From Myxococcales bacterium (GTDB lineage: Bacteria; Myxococcota_A; Polyangia; Palsa-1104; JAEUJZ01): a DNA stretch of 64,000 nt. The notes beneath the pieces are model-generated. The model was not told the origin of the DNA. It made no database searches and saw nothing but the letters and a program-made list of their open reading frames with translations. Shown one piece after another: positions 6,601 through 16,500 of the stretch. The stretch covers positions 1 to 64,000 of the forward strand of contig JAEUJZ010000127.1 in the NCBI GenBank assembly GCA_016794505.1, written 5' to 3'. A program made the translations under genes and the position numbers. Numbering within the stretch: the stretch's first letter is position 1; each line of letters opens with the position of its first letter.

Positions 6601-8983
6601 CTCGGAAGTGGCGTGCAAGGTGCGCTTCATGTACGCGATCTACGCGCCCTACAAGCACCCGCTGCGCGAGACGCTGGCCGAGTTTGCCCAAGCACAACAG
6701 ATCGGGCTCGACACAGGCGATCTGTTCTATGCATCGCTGGCGTTTTCCTACCTGCCGCTGACTCAGCTGCGCTTGGGCGATCCGCTTGAAGCGACGCGTC
6801 GCGAGCTGCAGCGCGGAATGGCGGCGATGAAGCGCACCAAGGATCTGATCAACACAGGCGCACACGAGCTGCTTTTGCAGGTGGCTGCGGCCTTGTCTGA
6901 TCAGACTCACTCGCCAACCTCGCTTGCCGACGACCACTTCAATGAGTCGGACTGGCTGGCCCGCATGGACGCCATGCGCTTTGGGGCTGGACGATGTCTG
7001 TTCCATCTCTACAAGCTGCAGCTCTGCTACCTGCATGGCGACTATGCGGCGGCGCTCGCGTTCGCCGAGCACGCCGAGCAAAGCCTGGCCACTGCACTTG
7101 GGATGCACTGGACAACGGACCTGTCGTTCTATGCCGGTCTGGCGGCGGCGTCGGCACTCGCCGAAGGGACGGATCTGCCTCAGGACGCTGTGCGGGCATC
7201 GCTGGCTCGACATCGTGAACAGGTCGCCGCGCTGGCAGCCGCGTGTCCAGAAAACGCGCAGCACCGGCTGCTCTTGCTCGACGCTGAGCACGCTCGCGCG
7301 ACCGGTGACCGTGGCCGGGCCTTGGATCTTTTTGATCGCGCCGTCGAACAGGCCGGTCGCAGTGGACTGACCCAAGACGAAGCCCTGGCCAACGAGCTCT
7401 GCGGTCGCCTGTATCTGCAGCTCGGCCGCAGAAAGGTCGCCGCTCTCTTTCTAAGCGAAGCCCGTCACGGATACGAACGCTGGGGCGCGGCGGCCAAAGT
7501 TCGCCAGATCTCCGAAAAGTTTGGCGTGCTGCTCGCAGAGGGCAGTCCTCGCCCCAGCACGCGGGCGGCCGCGTCCGAGCCATCAGAGGGCAGCTCGACG
7601 GTATGGATGCCAGGGCGACGCATCGACATGGACCATGCGCTGAAGGCAGCGCAAGCCATCTCTAGCGAAATCGTCCTCGACAAAGTGCTTGAGCGCGTCA
7701 TGCGCGTCGTGCTCTCTAGCGCCGGGGCGCAGCGTGGCTTTTTGGTGCTGGAACGCGATGGCGCACTGTGGGTGAAAGCGGTGCTCACACTCAACCCGCA
7801 GCGTGCCGAGATCGGCATCCACACGCCGATCGGCGATCGCAACGACTTCGCAGCCAGCGTGGTTCATTACGTCGCGCGCACGCGCGAGCTTGTGCTGCTG
7901 GGCCATGCGGCCAAGGACACGCGCTTCTCGGCCGATCCATACATCCAAGCGCAGCGGCCCAAGTCCATCTTGTGCATGGCGCTGCAGCACCAGGGGCGAC
8001 TCTCGGGCGTCCTGTACCTTGAGAACAACAGCTCCGTCGACGCATTCACCAGCGATCGAGTCGAGCTTCTGCGCATCCTGTCCTCGCAAGCCACGATCTC
8101 GCTTGAGAATGGCTTCCTGTTTGACAACCTTCAGACCGCGACCGAGAAGCTGCGTCAGGCGAACGACACGCTGGAACAGCAGGTCGCGCAGCGAACCGCG
8201 CAGCTCAGCAAGGCGCTGCAAGAGCTCTGGAGCGAGATGGATCTGGCGCGCAAGATCCAGACGGTCCTGGTTCCGACGAGTCCAACCATCCCTGGCTATC
8301 AACTGGCCGCGACCATGCGCCCTGCGGCGAATGTCGGCGGCGACTACTTCGACTGCTTCCACATGGCCGGCGCGGACTGGCTGCTCATCGGTGACGTCTC
8401 GGGCCATGGGATCAGCGCAGGGCTGTGCATGATGATGGTGCAGACCGCGGTGCGTTCTGTGGTCGCCAGCTTGCAGAAAGCCCCCACCGTGCCGCGACCG
8501 TCCGAGGTCCTGGCTCTGGTGAACGCCGCCATCCACGGCAACCTCGCCCACATCGGGCGCGATCAGTACATGACCATCACCGCCTTTTGCTTTCGCGACG
8601 GCGAGATCGCATTCGCAGGACAGCACCAGGACCTTTTGATCTATCGCGCCGCGACGCGAAGCGTCGAGCAGATCGAGACACGCGGCGTGTGGCTCGGGGT
8701 GCTGCCAGATATCGACACGCTCTTGCCTGAGGGCCGCGTTCGCCTAGAGCCAGGGGACACCATGCTCCTCTTTACCGATGGCATCACGGAAGCCAAAATT
8801 AATAAACGCACGATGTTATTGACCAGTGGGCTATCGCGATTACTACAGCAGTCCGCTGAGGCAATGAATACTGCAGAAGAAACCGTGGCTCGAATTATCA
8901 ACGAAACCAGCAAGTTCGTGATCAACGATGATCTAACCCTGGTGGCCATCCGTCGCGTGCCATTGGAGTCGTCCGATGCATAA
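3638..8983 (+). CDS. Giant Ser/Thr kinase-AAA-TPR-GAF-SpoIIE phosphatase
   Basis: About 1781 residues combining both sides of a phosphorylation switch. Residues 7-270 are a Hanks-type kinase with Lys36, catalytic loop HKDIKPQN (D128) and DFG (D147). A STAND/AAA ATPase follows with P-loop GPPGIGKSS near 327 and a Walker B-like LYLDDLQWAD near 455, then a long TPR-like helical region. Residues about 1330-1500 form a GAF sensor, followed by a coiled coil and a C-terminal PP2C/SpoIIE phosphatase (NVGGDYFDCF, GDVSGHG, LFTDGITE). It overlaps the RsbW-like gene by 8 nt, so its phosphatase probably acts on the STAS-like protein two genes on. The start at 3638 is chosen because the kinase fold begins at residue 7; an upstream ATG at 3524 would add 38 unlikely residues. 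GC content drops sharply near 8795, inside the phosphatase domain. Confidence 0.9.
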   Translation: MLHAGHYTLTNLLHEGTETLVYEAQRDQDGLPVVAKVPKSAYPSARELARLQNEFSILRDLKHPHVVKALALEPHQTGLALILERVAARPLSARLRQGRLRIESALKLAHALALVLAAVHKAGVIHKDIKPQNILVEDETDQVTLIDFGIAARLPQETQALVPAESLEGTLVYMSPEQTGRMNRPIGHRTDFYSLGVTLYEMLTGAPPFHSSDASELVHCHIAQLPLPPERVNPEIPAALSALVMKLLAKNAEDRYQSAGGLAQDLMHCLSEWRATGTIAAFDLGRKDLNPELQVPHTLIGREAQVSTLLSAFDRVRAGGVELLLVTGPPGIGKSSLIGEVHPALAQHGGLFISGKFDPLNRSTPFSAFVAAFQELVRQLLGERPERLAVWKATLCSALGTNGGLLTALIPGLDLIIGAQAPPEELGPTEAKNRFGLVLQDFVRSLCSPAHPLVLYLDDLQWADSASLWLVQTLLSDPARRNLLLIGAYRSSEVDAAHPLTATLDKLRQHGLAPTQLQLGPLDAASTRQLLAETLQQAASPELDALTHLVLAKTHGNPFFLLQFLRTLVQRSLLWADLDLGRWNWNLKEIAAAPLTENVMDFIAEQLHQFSQDTQHALAVSACIGYEFDLGTLARTQDQTPAATAAVLWPALRAGLLIPLSSNYRLLTGGEASEANTTPDATVITYRFLHDRTRQVALQRLSEVDQAATHLRIGRHLHERLSSDSSSELLFDVVSHLNAGAAQIQEAAERRDLAALNQRAARLARSATAYAAATSFLQAAQSLLGADAQTTDPQFDFSVRRDLAESLYLVGEFSRADQQLAALLLGDLTNIQRASILGLRLMLYTSQGRFEEGMQAGLEGLALLGVSLPSTAEGCKAALLAEVMAIEQRMASLSTDAVLDAPRLQDPEKIAVLQLMVMLSQPAYQVAPPLAALVMAKQAHHSLVHGHAALSPYGYVAYGLILAGLLGRYDEADTFGRLARQLVERTGFSEVACKVRFMYAIYAPYKHPLRETLAEFAQAQQIGLDTGDLFYASLAFSYLPLTQLRLGDPLEATRRELQRGMAAMKRTKDLINTGAHELLLQVAAALSDQTHSPTSLADDHFNESDWLARMDAMRFGAGRCLFHLYKLQLCYLHGDYAAALAFAEHAEQSLATALGMHWTTDLSFYAGLAAASALAEGTDLPQDAVRASLARHREQVAALAAACPENAQHRLLLLDAEHARATGDRGRALDLFDRAVEQAGRSGLTQDEALANELCGRLYLQLGRRKVAALFLSEARHGYERWGAAAKVRQISEKFGVLLAEGSPRPSTRAAASEPSEGSSTVWMPGRRIDMDHALKAAQAISSEIVLDKVLERVMRVVLSSAGAQRGFLVLERDGALWVKAVLTLNPQRAEIGIHTPIGDRNDFAASVVHYVARTRELVLLGHAAKDTRFSADPYIQAQRPKSILCMALQHQGRLSGVLYLENNSSVDAFTSDRVELLRILSSQATISLENGFLFDNLQTATEKLRQANDTLEQQVAQRTAQLSKALQELWSEMDLARKIQTVLVPTSPTIPGYQLAATMRPAANVGGDYFDCFHMAGADWLLIGDVSGHGISAGLCMMMVQTAVRSVVASLQKAPTVPRPSEVLALVNAAIHGNLAHIGRDQYMTITAFCFRDGEIAFAGQHQDLLIYRAATRSVEQIETRGVWLGVLPDIDTLLPEGRVRLEPGDTMLLFTDGITEAKINKRTMLLTSGLSRLLQQSAEAMNTAEETVARIINETSKFVINDDLTLVAIRRVPLESSDA

Positions 8984-9443
8984 ATCCATAAAAATGGATA
9001 TTCCCGTAGCCTGGCAATTCGTCAAGAATGTCAAGCTTATGGTGGAAGAGACATTGCGAAGTTACCCAGATAACATTCGCTACAGCGCGGGCATGGTTGC
9101 TTCAGAGCTGGTTGGCAATGCCATCAAGTACGGCGATCGCACCGAGTCTGCGCCTCAAGCCAAATTTGAAATTTCAGTAACGGACAGTCACGTCGTTATT
9201 GAAGTATCGAACGGTGTGCGCTCTGTAGATCATCTAGAACAAGTCACCAAGCGAATTGATGAACTTGCGGGCTCAACGAACAAGGAAGAATTCTACTTGC
9301 GGCGCCTGCAGGAGCTCCTCTCAGGAGTGTCCCAAGGTAGCCAGCTAGGCATCTATCGTATTGGCTATGAGGGAGAGTTTGACCTCAGCTACACGTTTGT
9401 GAACCAGATCTTGACGATCAAGGCAACGAGAGGTCTTTCATGA
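8976..9443 (+). CDS. RsbW-like anti-sigma/serine kinase ATPase
   Basis: A 155-residue protein of the GHKL ATPase fold. The N-box helix is visible in VASELVGNAIKYGDR (the Glu-x-x-x-Asn metal and ATP motif), followed by strands typical of RsbW/SpoIIAB-type anti-sigma kinases. It resembles the cyanobacterial Slr1658-type regulators. It overlaps the kinase/phosphatase gene by 8 nt and the next gene by 4 nt (ATGA), so all three are translationally coupled. In partner-switching systems such a protein phosphorylates a STAS antagonist and may hold a target. No sigma factor is encoded nearby, so the target may be one of the kinases or the A-T-R enzyme. Base composition is clearly lower in GC than the flanks. 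Confidence 0.72.
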   Translation: MHKSIKMDIPVAWQFVKNVKLMVEETLRSYPDNIRYSAGMVASELVGNAIKYGDRTESAPQAKFEISVTDSHVVIEVSNGVRSVDHLEQVTKRIDELAGSTNKEEFYLRRLQELLSGVSQGSQLGIYRIGYEGEFDLSYTFVNQILTIKATRGLS

Positions 9444-9808
9444 GTCCAGAGAACCACACGCTGACGCTGGATGAGTTACAGATTCGCTTCACGACAGAGG
9501 ACGGTAAGTCGTTCATTACTTGGCATGGTACCAGCGAGATTCAAGATCCCGCTGCGAGCATTGGCGGATTTCTGCGCAGCCTGATTCCCGTCATTCAAGA
9601 AAAGCGTGTCACGATGGACTTCAGGCCGCTTGAGTACATGAACTCAGCGACCATTCAACCGCTGCTGCAAATCATGAGAGAATACAATGCTGCTGGCATC
9701 TTCACCGAAATCGTGTATGACGCGAATATTGAATGGCAGCGCATTGTCTTTCGCTCGGTTGCGTCGATTAGTACAACCCTCGCCAATGTTTCAATTCGTC
9801 GAGTCTGA
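9440..9808 (+). CDS. STAS-like anti-sigma antagonist (Slr1659-type)
   Basis: A 122-residue protein whose start overlaps the stop of the RsbW-like gene by 4 nt. The pattern of a strand (VTMDFRPLEYMNSATIQPLL), helix (LLQIMREYN) and strand (FTEIVYD) fits a STAS domain, and the Asn-Ser-Ala-Thr segment lies where the phosphorylatable Ser/Thr sits in SpoIIAA/RsbV. It probably forms the switch with its two upstream neighbours: phosphorylated by the RsbW-like ATPase and dephosphorylated by the SpoIIE-type domain. The family is poorly characterised; the assignment rests on fold pattern and position. Confidence 0.62.
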   Translation: MSPENHTLTLDELQIRFTTEDGKSFITWHGTSEIQDPAASIGGFLRSLIPVIQEKRVTMDFRPLEYMNSATIQPLLQIMREYNAAGIFTEIVYDANIEWQRIVFRSVASISTTLANVSIRRV

Positions 9809-9860
9809 CAAGTAAACTGCTCTCACTTTGGATGTAGTAAACACGAGCAGTTAGGCCAGA

Positions 9861-12800
9861 ATGAGCACCAATCGCTCTAATCTTATCGGCAATCGCTATC
9901 AAATCCTCTCGCGGCTTGGCCAGGGAGGAATGGGGATTGTGTACCGAGCGCTGGATCGACTGCGCAGCCAGCCGGTCGCACTCAAGAGCATCTCGTCGCT
10001 GGCTCCGATGCTGGATGTCACCCACAGCGGCAACATCAGCGCATCCAGCCACACCGAGCAGCAAGCGACCGCGCCGCAGGTCCCCGCGCCCACGGCGTCG
10101 ATGAGCGTCCGCATCACCGAGTTCGGCGTGGGCTCGGCCCTGCAGATCAGAAACTCGCACGACCCGGTGGCGCTGCGCATCGCACTTTCGCAAGAGTTCC
10201 GCACGCTCGCCTCGCTGCGTCACCCGCACATCATCACCGTGCTGGACTATGGCTTCGATGCCCAGCACACCCCCTTCTTCACGATGGAGCTGCTCAGCGA
10301 TGCCTGGCCCATCCTGACGGTTGCCCGCGACATGGCCTATCCACAGCAGGTCGAGCTGCTCCTGCAAGTGGCGCAGGCCCTGGTCTATCTGCACCGCCGC
10401 GGCGTCCTGCATCGCGACTTGAAGCCCGCGAACATCCTCGCGCAGCCGACCCCGCAGGGCTATCACGTCAAGGTCCTCGACTTTGGCTTGGCCACCGCCA
10501 AGTCCATGGATGTGGCGGCACAGAACATCGTCGGAACCCTGGCCTTCATGGCCCCTGAGCTGCTGTGGGGCGAGCGACCCAGTGAAGCCACCGACGTATA
10601 TGCCTTTGGCGTCATGGCCTATGAGCTCTTGGCGCGACGTTCGCCGTTTGCCGGCGCATCAACCAGCGACCTGGTGTCCGCGGTTCTTTCGCGCGTGCCC
10701 GATACCAGCTGGCTCGCCGTGCCCGAGCCGCTGCGAGACTTGCTAAACCAACTTCTGGCCAAGGATCCAGCGACCCGCCCCAAGGATGCATCCGAGCTCT
10801 GCGCCAAGCTGGCGAGCGCAGTCGGACTGAGCGTGCCGACAGAGACCAGCACCATCCGCGACAGCTTTCTTCAGGCGGCGTCCTTCGTCGCGCGCGATGA
10901 AGAGGTCGCGACGCTCATGGATGCGCTCGATGCAGGGGCCGCCGGACGAGGCAGTGGGTGGCTGGTCGGCGGCGAGAGCGGCGTTGGCAAGTCGCGGCTC
11001 ATCGATGAAGTGAGCACGCTGGCGCGTGTCCGGGGCATCCAAGTGCTGCGAGGTGAGACGCTGCGAGCCGGCGCCGCCCCGTATCAAGCATTCCGCGATG
11101 TCCTGCGGGCTCTGCTTCTGCAAGTCGAATGCGATGACAGTCTGGCCAGCCTGCTGTTGCCGCTGGTCCCGGACCTTCCCGTGCTGCTGCAGCGCGAGCT
11201 GGTCGAGCGCCCTGCGGTCGATGCGAAGTCAGCGCAAGAGCGCTTGCTGCGAACGATCGATGACTGCTTTGGCCTGGTGCGCACGCCGACGCTGGTGATC
11301 ATCGAGGACGTCCACTGGGCCGGGGTCGAGGTCATCCTGACGCTGAGCCGGCTGATGCGCAGCATCCGCAAGCGACCGCTGGTGATCATCGCCAGCTACC
11401 GTGATGACGAAGCCCCGTGGGTGCCGTCCGCTCTGCCCGCGATGGAGCCGCTGCGGCTGGCGCGGCTCGATCGGGCAAGTGTCACCGCGCTCAGTCAGTC
11501 GATGCTGGGCCCGCTCGGCGGTCACCCTGATCTCATCGAGCTGCTGCTGCGAGAAACGGAGGGAAACGCGTTCTTTATGGTCGAGGTCCTGCGCTCGCTG
11601 GCTGAAGAGCGCGGCATGCTCAGCGAGATTGCCTCGAACCGACTGCCCGATCGCGTCTTTGCTGGCGGCATGCGCGCCGTGCTGGAACGACGACTCAGCC
11701 GCGTGCCCGGCAAAGCACGACCGCTTCTGCACTTGGCTGCCGTGGCCGGGCGTCAGCTCGACCTCCCTCTTTTGCGATCGCAAGAGTCGCAGCTCAACGC
11801 ATGGCTTGAGGCCTGTGCCAACGTCGCGGTGCTCGAAACCGTGAACCAGGGCTGGCGCTTCACGCACGACAAGCTCCGCGAGCGTCTGCTCGAAGAGCTG
11901 TCCTCTGATCAGCGCCGCCAGCTACACCGCAAGGTCGCAGAGCTGCTTGAGCAGTCGGTCTCTCCGGCCGAGCTCGATCCGTCTCGGCTGGCCTATCACT
12001 ATGGCGAGGCGGGCGTCGCGACCTTGGCTGTTCGCTATGCGACCATGGCGGGTGAACGCGCGCTGCGCGAGGGCGCGATCGAGAAATCGCTGACCTACCT
12101 GAACGATCTGCCCCGCTGGCAAGAGCAGATTGAAGCGAAGACCGCGCTGGCACCTGGCTACCGGCTCGCAGCCAGCGCTCTGCTCGCGCTGGGTCGACTC
12201 ACCGAGAGCGGCGAGCGCTGCGAGCTGGCGTGGGCGACCCTCGGCTATCCGCTGCCAGCTCCCGAGCCGCTCTCAGCCGCCTTGGCCAAGAGCATACGAG
12301 CCGAGGTGGCGGCAACGCTTTCGCAGCGGGACTTTGGGCCGCACACATCGAAGGACGCGATCCGCCTAGCGCTTGAGACCATCGAGCTCGCTGCGCAGAG
12401 CATCGGTGCTTTCCTGCCCTTGAGCCAACACAGCAGTGCCTATCGCGTCTGCTTGCTGGCGCTCGGCATCGTGCGGCGGCTAGAGCTTCCTTCGCTGCGG
12501 CCGTTCTTCGCCATCCATATCAATTACCTTCACCGGCTGTATGCGATCGATGCGGATCCAGATCTTGATTTGTCACAGACAGAGTTTTCTACATCTTTGT
12601 CGATCAACGATGACACGTTAATCGATCTTCGTAACAAACTTGAGGGATTACTATCCCTACAGCATGGACATTTTGATGAAGCATTAAAGCATTTACAACT
12701 AGCAATTCAAAACAGCATAAAACAAGACAACAATCAGCAAAGTTTGTTTTGCCAGCTACAGATAGCTTTCGTCCATTACTATCGCGGCCCATGCGAAGAT

Positions 12801-13526
12801 GCACTGCGGGAATCGAACGTATTGCAGACACGAGCCACCGTCGATGGCATTGCTCAATTTCAAGCATGGGGACATGCACTCAGCGCTCTAACCCTCATTC
12901 GTATGAATCAGCTAGCGCGAGCGCAACACGAGCTGGATCTAGCGCGCAAAAATCTTGATCGCATAAATGATCCACATTGTTTGTTATTCTATTCTTGTGT
13001 GCAATCATCTTATCATGCAACCATTGCCAATATCATTGAATCACGACGCTGGGCTGAGCGGGCATTGGATCTCCTCAGTAAGCATCTTTTTGTTTCGCAC
13101 GAAGCACTCATAGCCGTCACGATCTTGGCAGAGGTTTATGTCGAACTGGTGAGTGATAAGGCGCATTCTTCCTGGACTGACACCAATACACTACTTGCCA
13201 AGACACGATCTCATATACACCGACTTGTAACGATCTTCTGTGTGGGTCGCCCACGAGCGCTCTTGCTAGAGAGCGCTGACGCCTGGCTAGCGGGGCGTGT
13301 TCGCCGAGGAACCGCGCTGGCCCGCTTGAGCCTGCGCCATGCCCAGCGCGCTGGCATGCCTTATGAAACGGCATTGGCGCATTTGGTTCTAAGCCGATTT
13401 GCTCCAAGCGACAGCCAGAGACGCTCTTGGCATGAACAACACGGGCGAGAGCAGCTCGCGCGAGTTGGCCTGACTTGGCCACCGCATTATCCTGATATTA
13501 GGTCATCAGGAAAACTTAGCGAATAA
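9861..13526 (+). CDS. Ser/Thr protein kinase-AAA ATPase-TPR giant
   Basis: A 1221-residue Hanks kinase (residues 12 to about 310) with a Gly loop LGQGGMG, Lys42, catalytic loop HRDLKPAN (D186) and DFG (D207). The distance from Lys42 to the probable alpha-C Glu112 is about 70 residues, so there is an unusual insertion of about 50 residues, rich in Ser, Thr, Ala and Pro, in the N-lobe. A STAND/AAA module follows (GGESGVGKSRL near 369, VIIEDVHWAG), then winged-helix and TPR-like repeats. Unlike the first giant, it has no GAF or phosphatase. It starts 52 nt after the STAS-like gene and ends 39 nt before the A-T-R gene, so it is probably in the same operon. The segment 12540-13230 is notably AT-rich. 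Confidence 0.88.
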   Translation: MSTNRSNLIGNRYQILSRLGQGGMGIVYRALDRLRSQPVALKSISSLAPMLDVTHSGNISASSHTEQQATAPQVPAPTASMSVRITEFGVGSALQIRNSHDPVALRIALSQEFRTLASLRHPHIITVLDYGFDAQHTPFFTMELLSDAWPILTVARDMAYPQQVELLLQVAQALVYLHRRGVLHRDLKPANILAQPTPQGYHVKVLDFGLATAKSMDVAAQNIVGTLAFMAPELLWGERPSEATDVYAFGVMAYELLARRSPFAGASTSDLVSAVLSRVPDTSWLAVPEPLRDLLNQLLAKDPATRPKDASELCAKLASAVGLSVPTETSTIRDSFLQAASFVARDEEVATLMDALDAGAAGRGSGWLVGGESGVGKSRLIDEVSTLARVRGIQVLRGETLRAGAAPYQAFRDVLRALLLQVECDDSLASLLLPLVPDLPVLLQRELVERPAVDAKSAQERLLRTIDDCFGLVRTPTLVIIEDVHWAGVEVILTLSRLMRSIRKRPLVIIASYRDDEAPWVPSALPAMEPLRLARLDRASVTALSQSMLGPLGGHPDLIELLLRETEGNAFFMVEVLRSLAEERGMLSEIASNRLPDRVFAGGMRAVLERRLSRVPGKARPLLHLAAVAGRQLDLPLLRSQESQLNAWLEACANVAVLETVNQGWRFTHDKLRERLLEELSSDQRRQLHRKVAELLEQSVSPAELDPSRLAYHYGEAGVATLAVRYATMAGERALREGAIEKSLTYLNDLPRWQEQIEAKTALAPGYRLAASALLALGRLTESGERCELAWATLGYPLPAPEPLSAALAKSIRAEVAATLSQRDFGPHTSKDAIRLALETIELAAQSIGAFLPLSQHSSAYRVCLLALGIVRRLELPSLRPFFAIHINYLHRLYAIDADPDLDLSQTEFSTSLSINDDTLIDLRNKLEGLLSLQHGHFDEALKHLQLAIQNSIKQDNNQQSLFCQLQIAFVHYYRGPCEDALRESNVLQTRATVDGIAQFQAWGHALSALTLIRMNQLARAQHELDLARKNLDRINDPHCLLFYSCVQSSYHATIANIIESRRWAERALDLLSKHLFVSHEALIAVTILAEVYVELVSDKAHSSWTDTNTLLAKTRSHIHRLVTIFCVGRPRALLLESADAWLAGRVRRGTALARLSLRHAQRAGMPYETALAHLVLSRFAPSDSQRRSWHEQHGREQLARVGLTWPPHYPDIRSSGKLSE

Positions 13527-13565
13527 ACCATATGCTCCGAAGTATTGGAGCCAAGGGAAGTCGCA

Positions 13566-16500
13566 ATGGAACGTACCACACGCTGCGAGCAAACGATTGT
13601 CTCGCGCTTGCGAGCTGTATGCACTCAGCATCCAGACGCCGTTGCCCTTGAACATGCCGGTGTAACCATTAGCTATGGCGACATGTGGCAACGCACAGAT
13701 GCTCTTGCGCTTTATTTGCGCCAACAAATGAGCGTGCGACGCGGTGACTGTGTTGGTATTTGCATTGATTCAAATTTGAACATGATCTTGGCGTTAATTG
13801 CCACATTCAAGGCAGGTGCCTATTACGTTCCGCTCGATGCCGACCTACCAAAGCATCGCCTGCAGTACATGGCAGCAGAGACGCGGCCAAAAGTCATATT
13901 GACCCAGCGAAAATACAGCATCGATATGACGATGGCGGCCGATGGAATTGACGGTCTGAGCATTCTGCTCATGGACCAGGATCTCAGCTGGCAACGCGCG
14001 GTTTCCGTGCAGCTGGAATCAGAGGAAGTACAGCCAAATGACCTGGCCTACGTTATCTACACATCGGGTTCAACCGGTGAACCCAAGGGGGTCATGGTCG
14101 AGCATGCCGGCTTGCTGAACTTGGCACTGGCCAATGTCGCCGCCTTCGAAATCGATGGCCGCACACGCCTGATCCAGTTTGCTTCCTTGAGCTTCGATGC
14201 TGCGGCCTGGGAGATCTTCAGTGTTCTCGCCGGGGCCGGGACGCTGGTCTTGGGCAGCAAGGAAGACATGATTCCCGGCCGCGCGCTGGGGGCCTTCTTG
14301 GCGCACAAACAGGTGACGATGATCTGCATTGCGCCCTCGCTGCTGGCCACCCTCACCTCGGCGCGCGACGATCTGCCCTGTCTGCGCACCGTTGTCGTGG
14401 CTGGCGAAGCGTGCCCGGTGTCGGTCGTTCGCGACTGGGCAGGTGGTGGACGCACGCTGTGGAATGCCTATGGCCCGACGGAAGCCACGGTCTGCGCAAC
14501 GATGCACCGCTTTGCTGGCGATGAGCAGACGGCGCCCATCGGCGTGCCACTTCCCGGCGTCTCGGTGTACCTGGTGAACGAAGCGATGCAGCAGGTCCCC
14601 CCAGGGCAAGCCGGCGAGCTTTGCATCGGTGGCATCGGGGTGGCCCGCGGCTACCTGCACAAGCCCGCTCTTTCAAGCGCGGTGTTCGTCGCCAATCCAT
14701 GGGGCCCAGGGCGACTGTATCGAACCGGCGACATCGCGGTTCAGCACGAACCAGGCGGCGTCTTGGAATTCGTCGGACGCCGAGACGATCAAGTGAAGGT
14801 GCATGGCTTCCGCGTGGAGCTTGGCGCCATCGAAAATGCACTCGGCTCGCATCCTGCGATCCTGTCGGCCGCAGTGATCGCCACCGAGCTTGTGGGCTAT
14901 GGCGCGGAACCCACGCGGTCGCTGGTTGGCTACTTTGTTGCACGGCCCGGCGCCGATCCCGACCTGCTCACGCAGGAATCGTTGGCGCGCTTTCTCGACC
15001 AGCGCCTGCCCAACTTCATGGTGCCTCCGGTTTATGTCGCTCTGGATGCGATGCCGATGATGCCCAATCGCAGCAAGATCGATCGGTCGGCGCTGCCACT
15101 GCCATCGACGCGTCGCCGCGTTGTGACCCCGAACTCGACACGCGCGACAGAGATGGCGGCGCTTTTCGATCAAGCACTCGGCTTGCCGCTTGGAACCTTT
15201 GATGTGCAGGGCCACTTCTTTGAAATGGGCGGCAACTCGATGGCCGTGGCCCACTTGATCCTGGCGATCAAGACCGAATTCGGAATCCGCATGCCGGCCC
15301 GCCAGATCTACCAACACCCGACGCCCGCCAGCCTCATGCGGGTCGTCGATGCGATGCTGGCTTCGCCCTATCGTCAAGCAGCCGCCGAAGTCGTCGATGT
15401 TCGCGAGGCCGCCTACAAAGAGCCATGGCCAGAGCCCCAAGCCCCAGCCGCGACTGGCCCGATGCGGTCTGTGCTGCTCACAGGAGCCAATGGATTTCTC
15501 GGCTCGTTCCTCTTGGTCGAGCTATTGCGAATGAAAGACCCGCCGCGGATCTATTGCCTGGTCCGCGCAGATTCCGATGTGCAGGCGCAGCAACGCCTGA
15601 CCGAGCAGCTTGCAGAGTATGGCCTGGCCTCGACTCTTCCCGAGACCGTGCAGGTCCTCGCGGGGGACTTGCGGGACAAGCAAATGGCGCTGTCAGAAGA
15701 GCGCTACGCGACGCTCGCGCAGGACATCGACACGGTGTTTCATTGCGGGGCGGATGTGAATCACCTCAAGCCATATGCGGCGCTGCGGGCGGCCAACGTC
15801 GACGGGACTCGCCATGCCCTGCGCTTCGCATTCACCGCGCGGACGAAGCGCTTTCATTTCGCCTCGACGCTGGGAGTCACCGGCTCGGCGGATATCTTGC
15901 TCGGCATTCACCACATTCCTGAGGACTACGACATCGAGCAGAGTGTCTCGATCTTGGACATCGAAAATGGCTACACGAAGTCCAAGTGGGTGGCCGAACG
16001 CGTCGTCCAGCAAGCAGCCGATCTGGGACTCCCGGTGACGATTCATCGCACGGGGTTTCTCACGGGCAGCACACAGACTGGGGCCGTCAAGCTTTCCGAT
16101 TTGATGTCGCGGCTGGTTGTCGGTTGTATCCAGCTTGGCTGCTATCCCTATTTGCCGCGCAAGTACTGGTGTCCGATTCCGGTCGATTTTGTCGCGCAGG
16201 CCATGGCTACCGTCGCTGTTCGCGAGCTGCGCGGCCCGTTTCAGTGGGTCGTCGATCGTGACAAAGAGCCAAGTCACCTCGATCTGTTCCGCATGATCAA
16301 CGATCTGGGGTTTCCGGTTCGCGCGGTCGATCCCGCAGTCTGGTTCGAGGCGCTGGCGACGTGCAAGACCGACAATGCGCTGTATCCGGTCACGCCGTTC
16401 CTGCTCGAAAAGGTGCATGAAGGTCGCAACACCATTCTCGAAGTCCACTATCGGTCCGCCACGTGTGGCAACCAGCTTGCACGACAGGCGCTGGCCGGAA

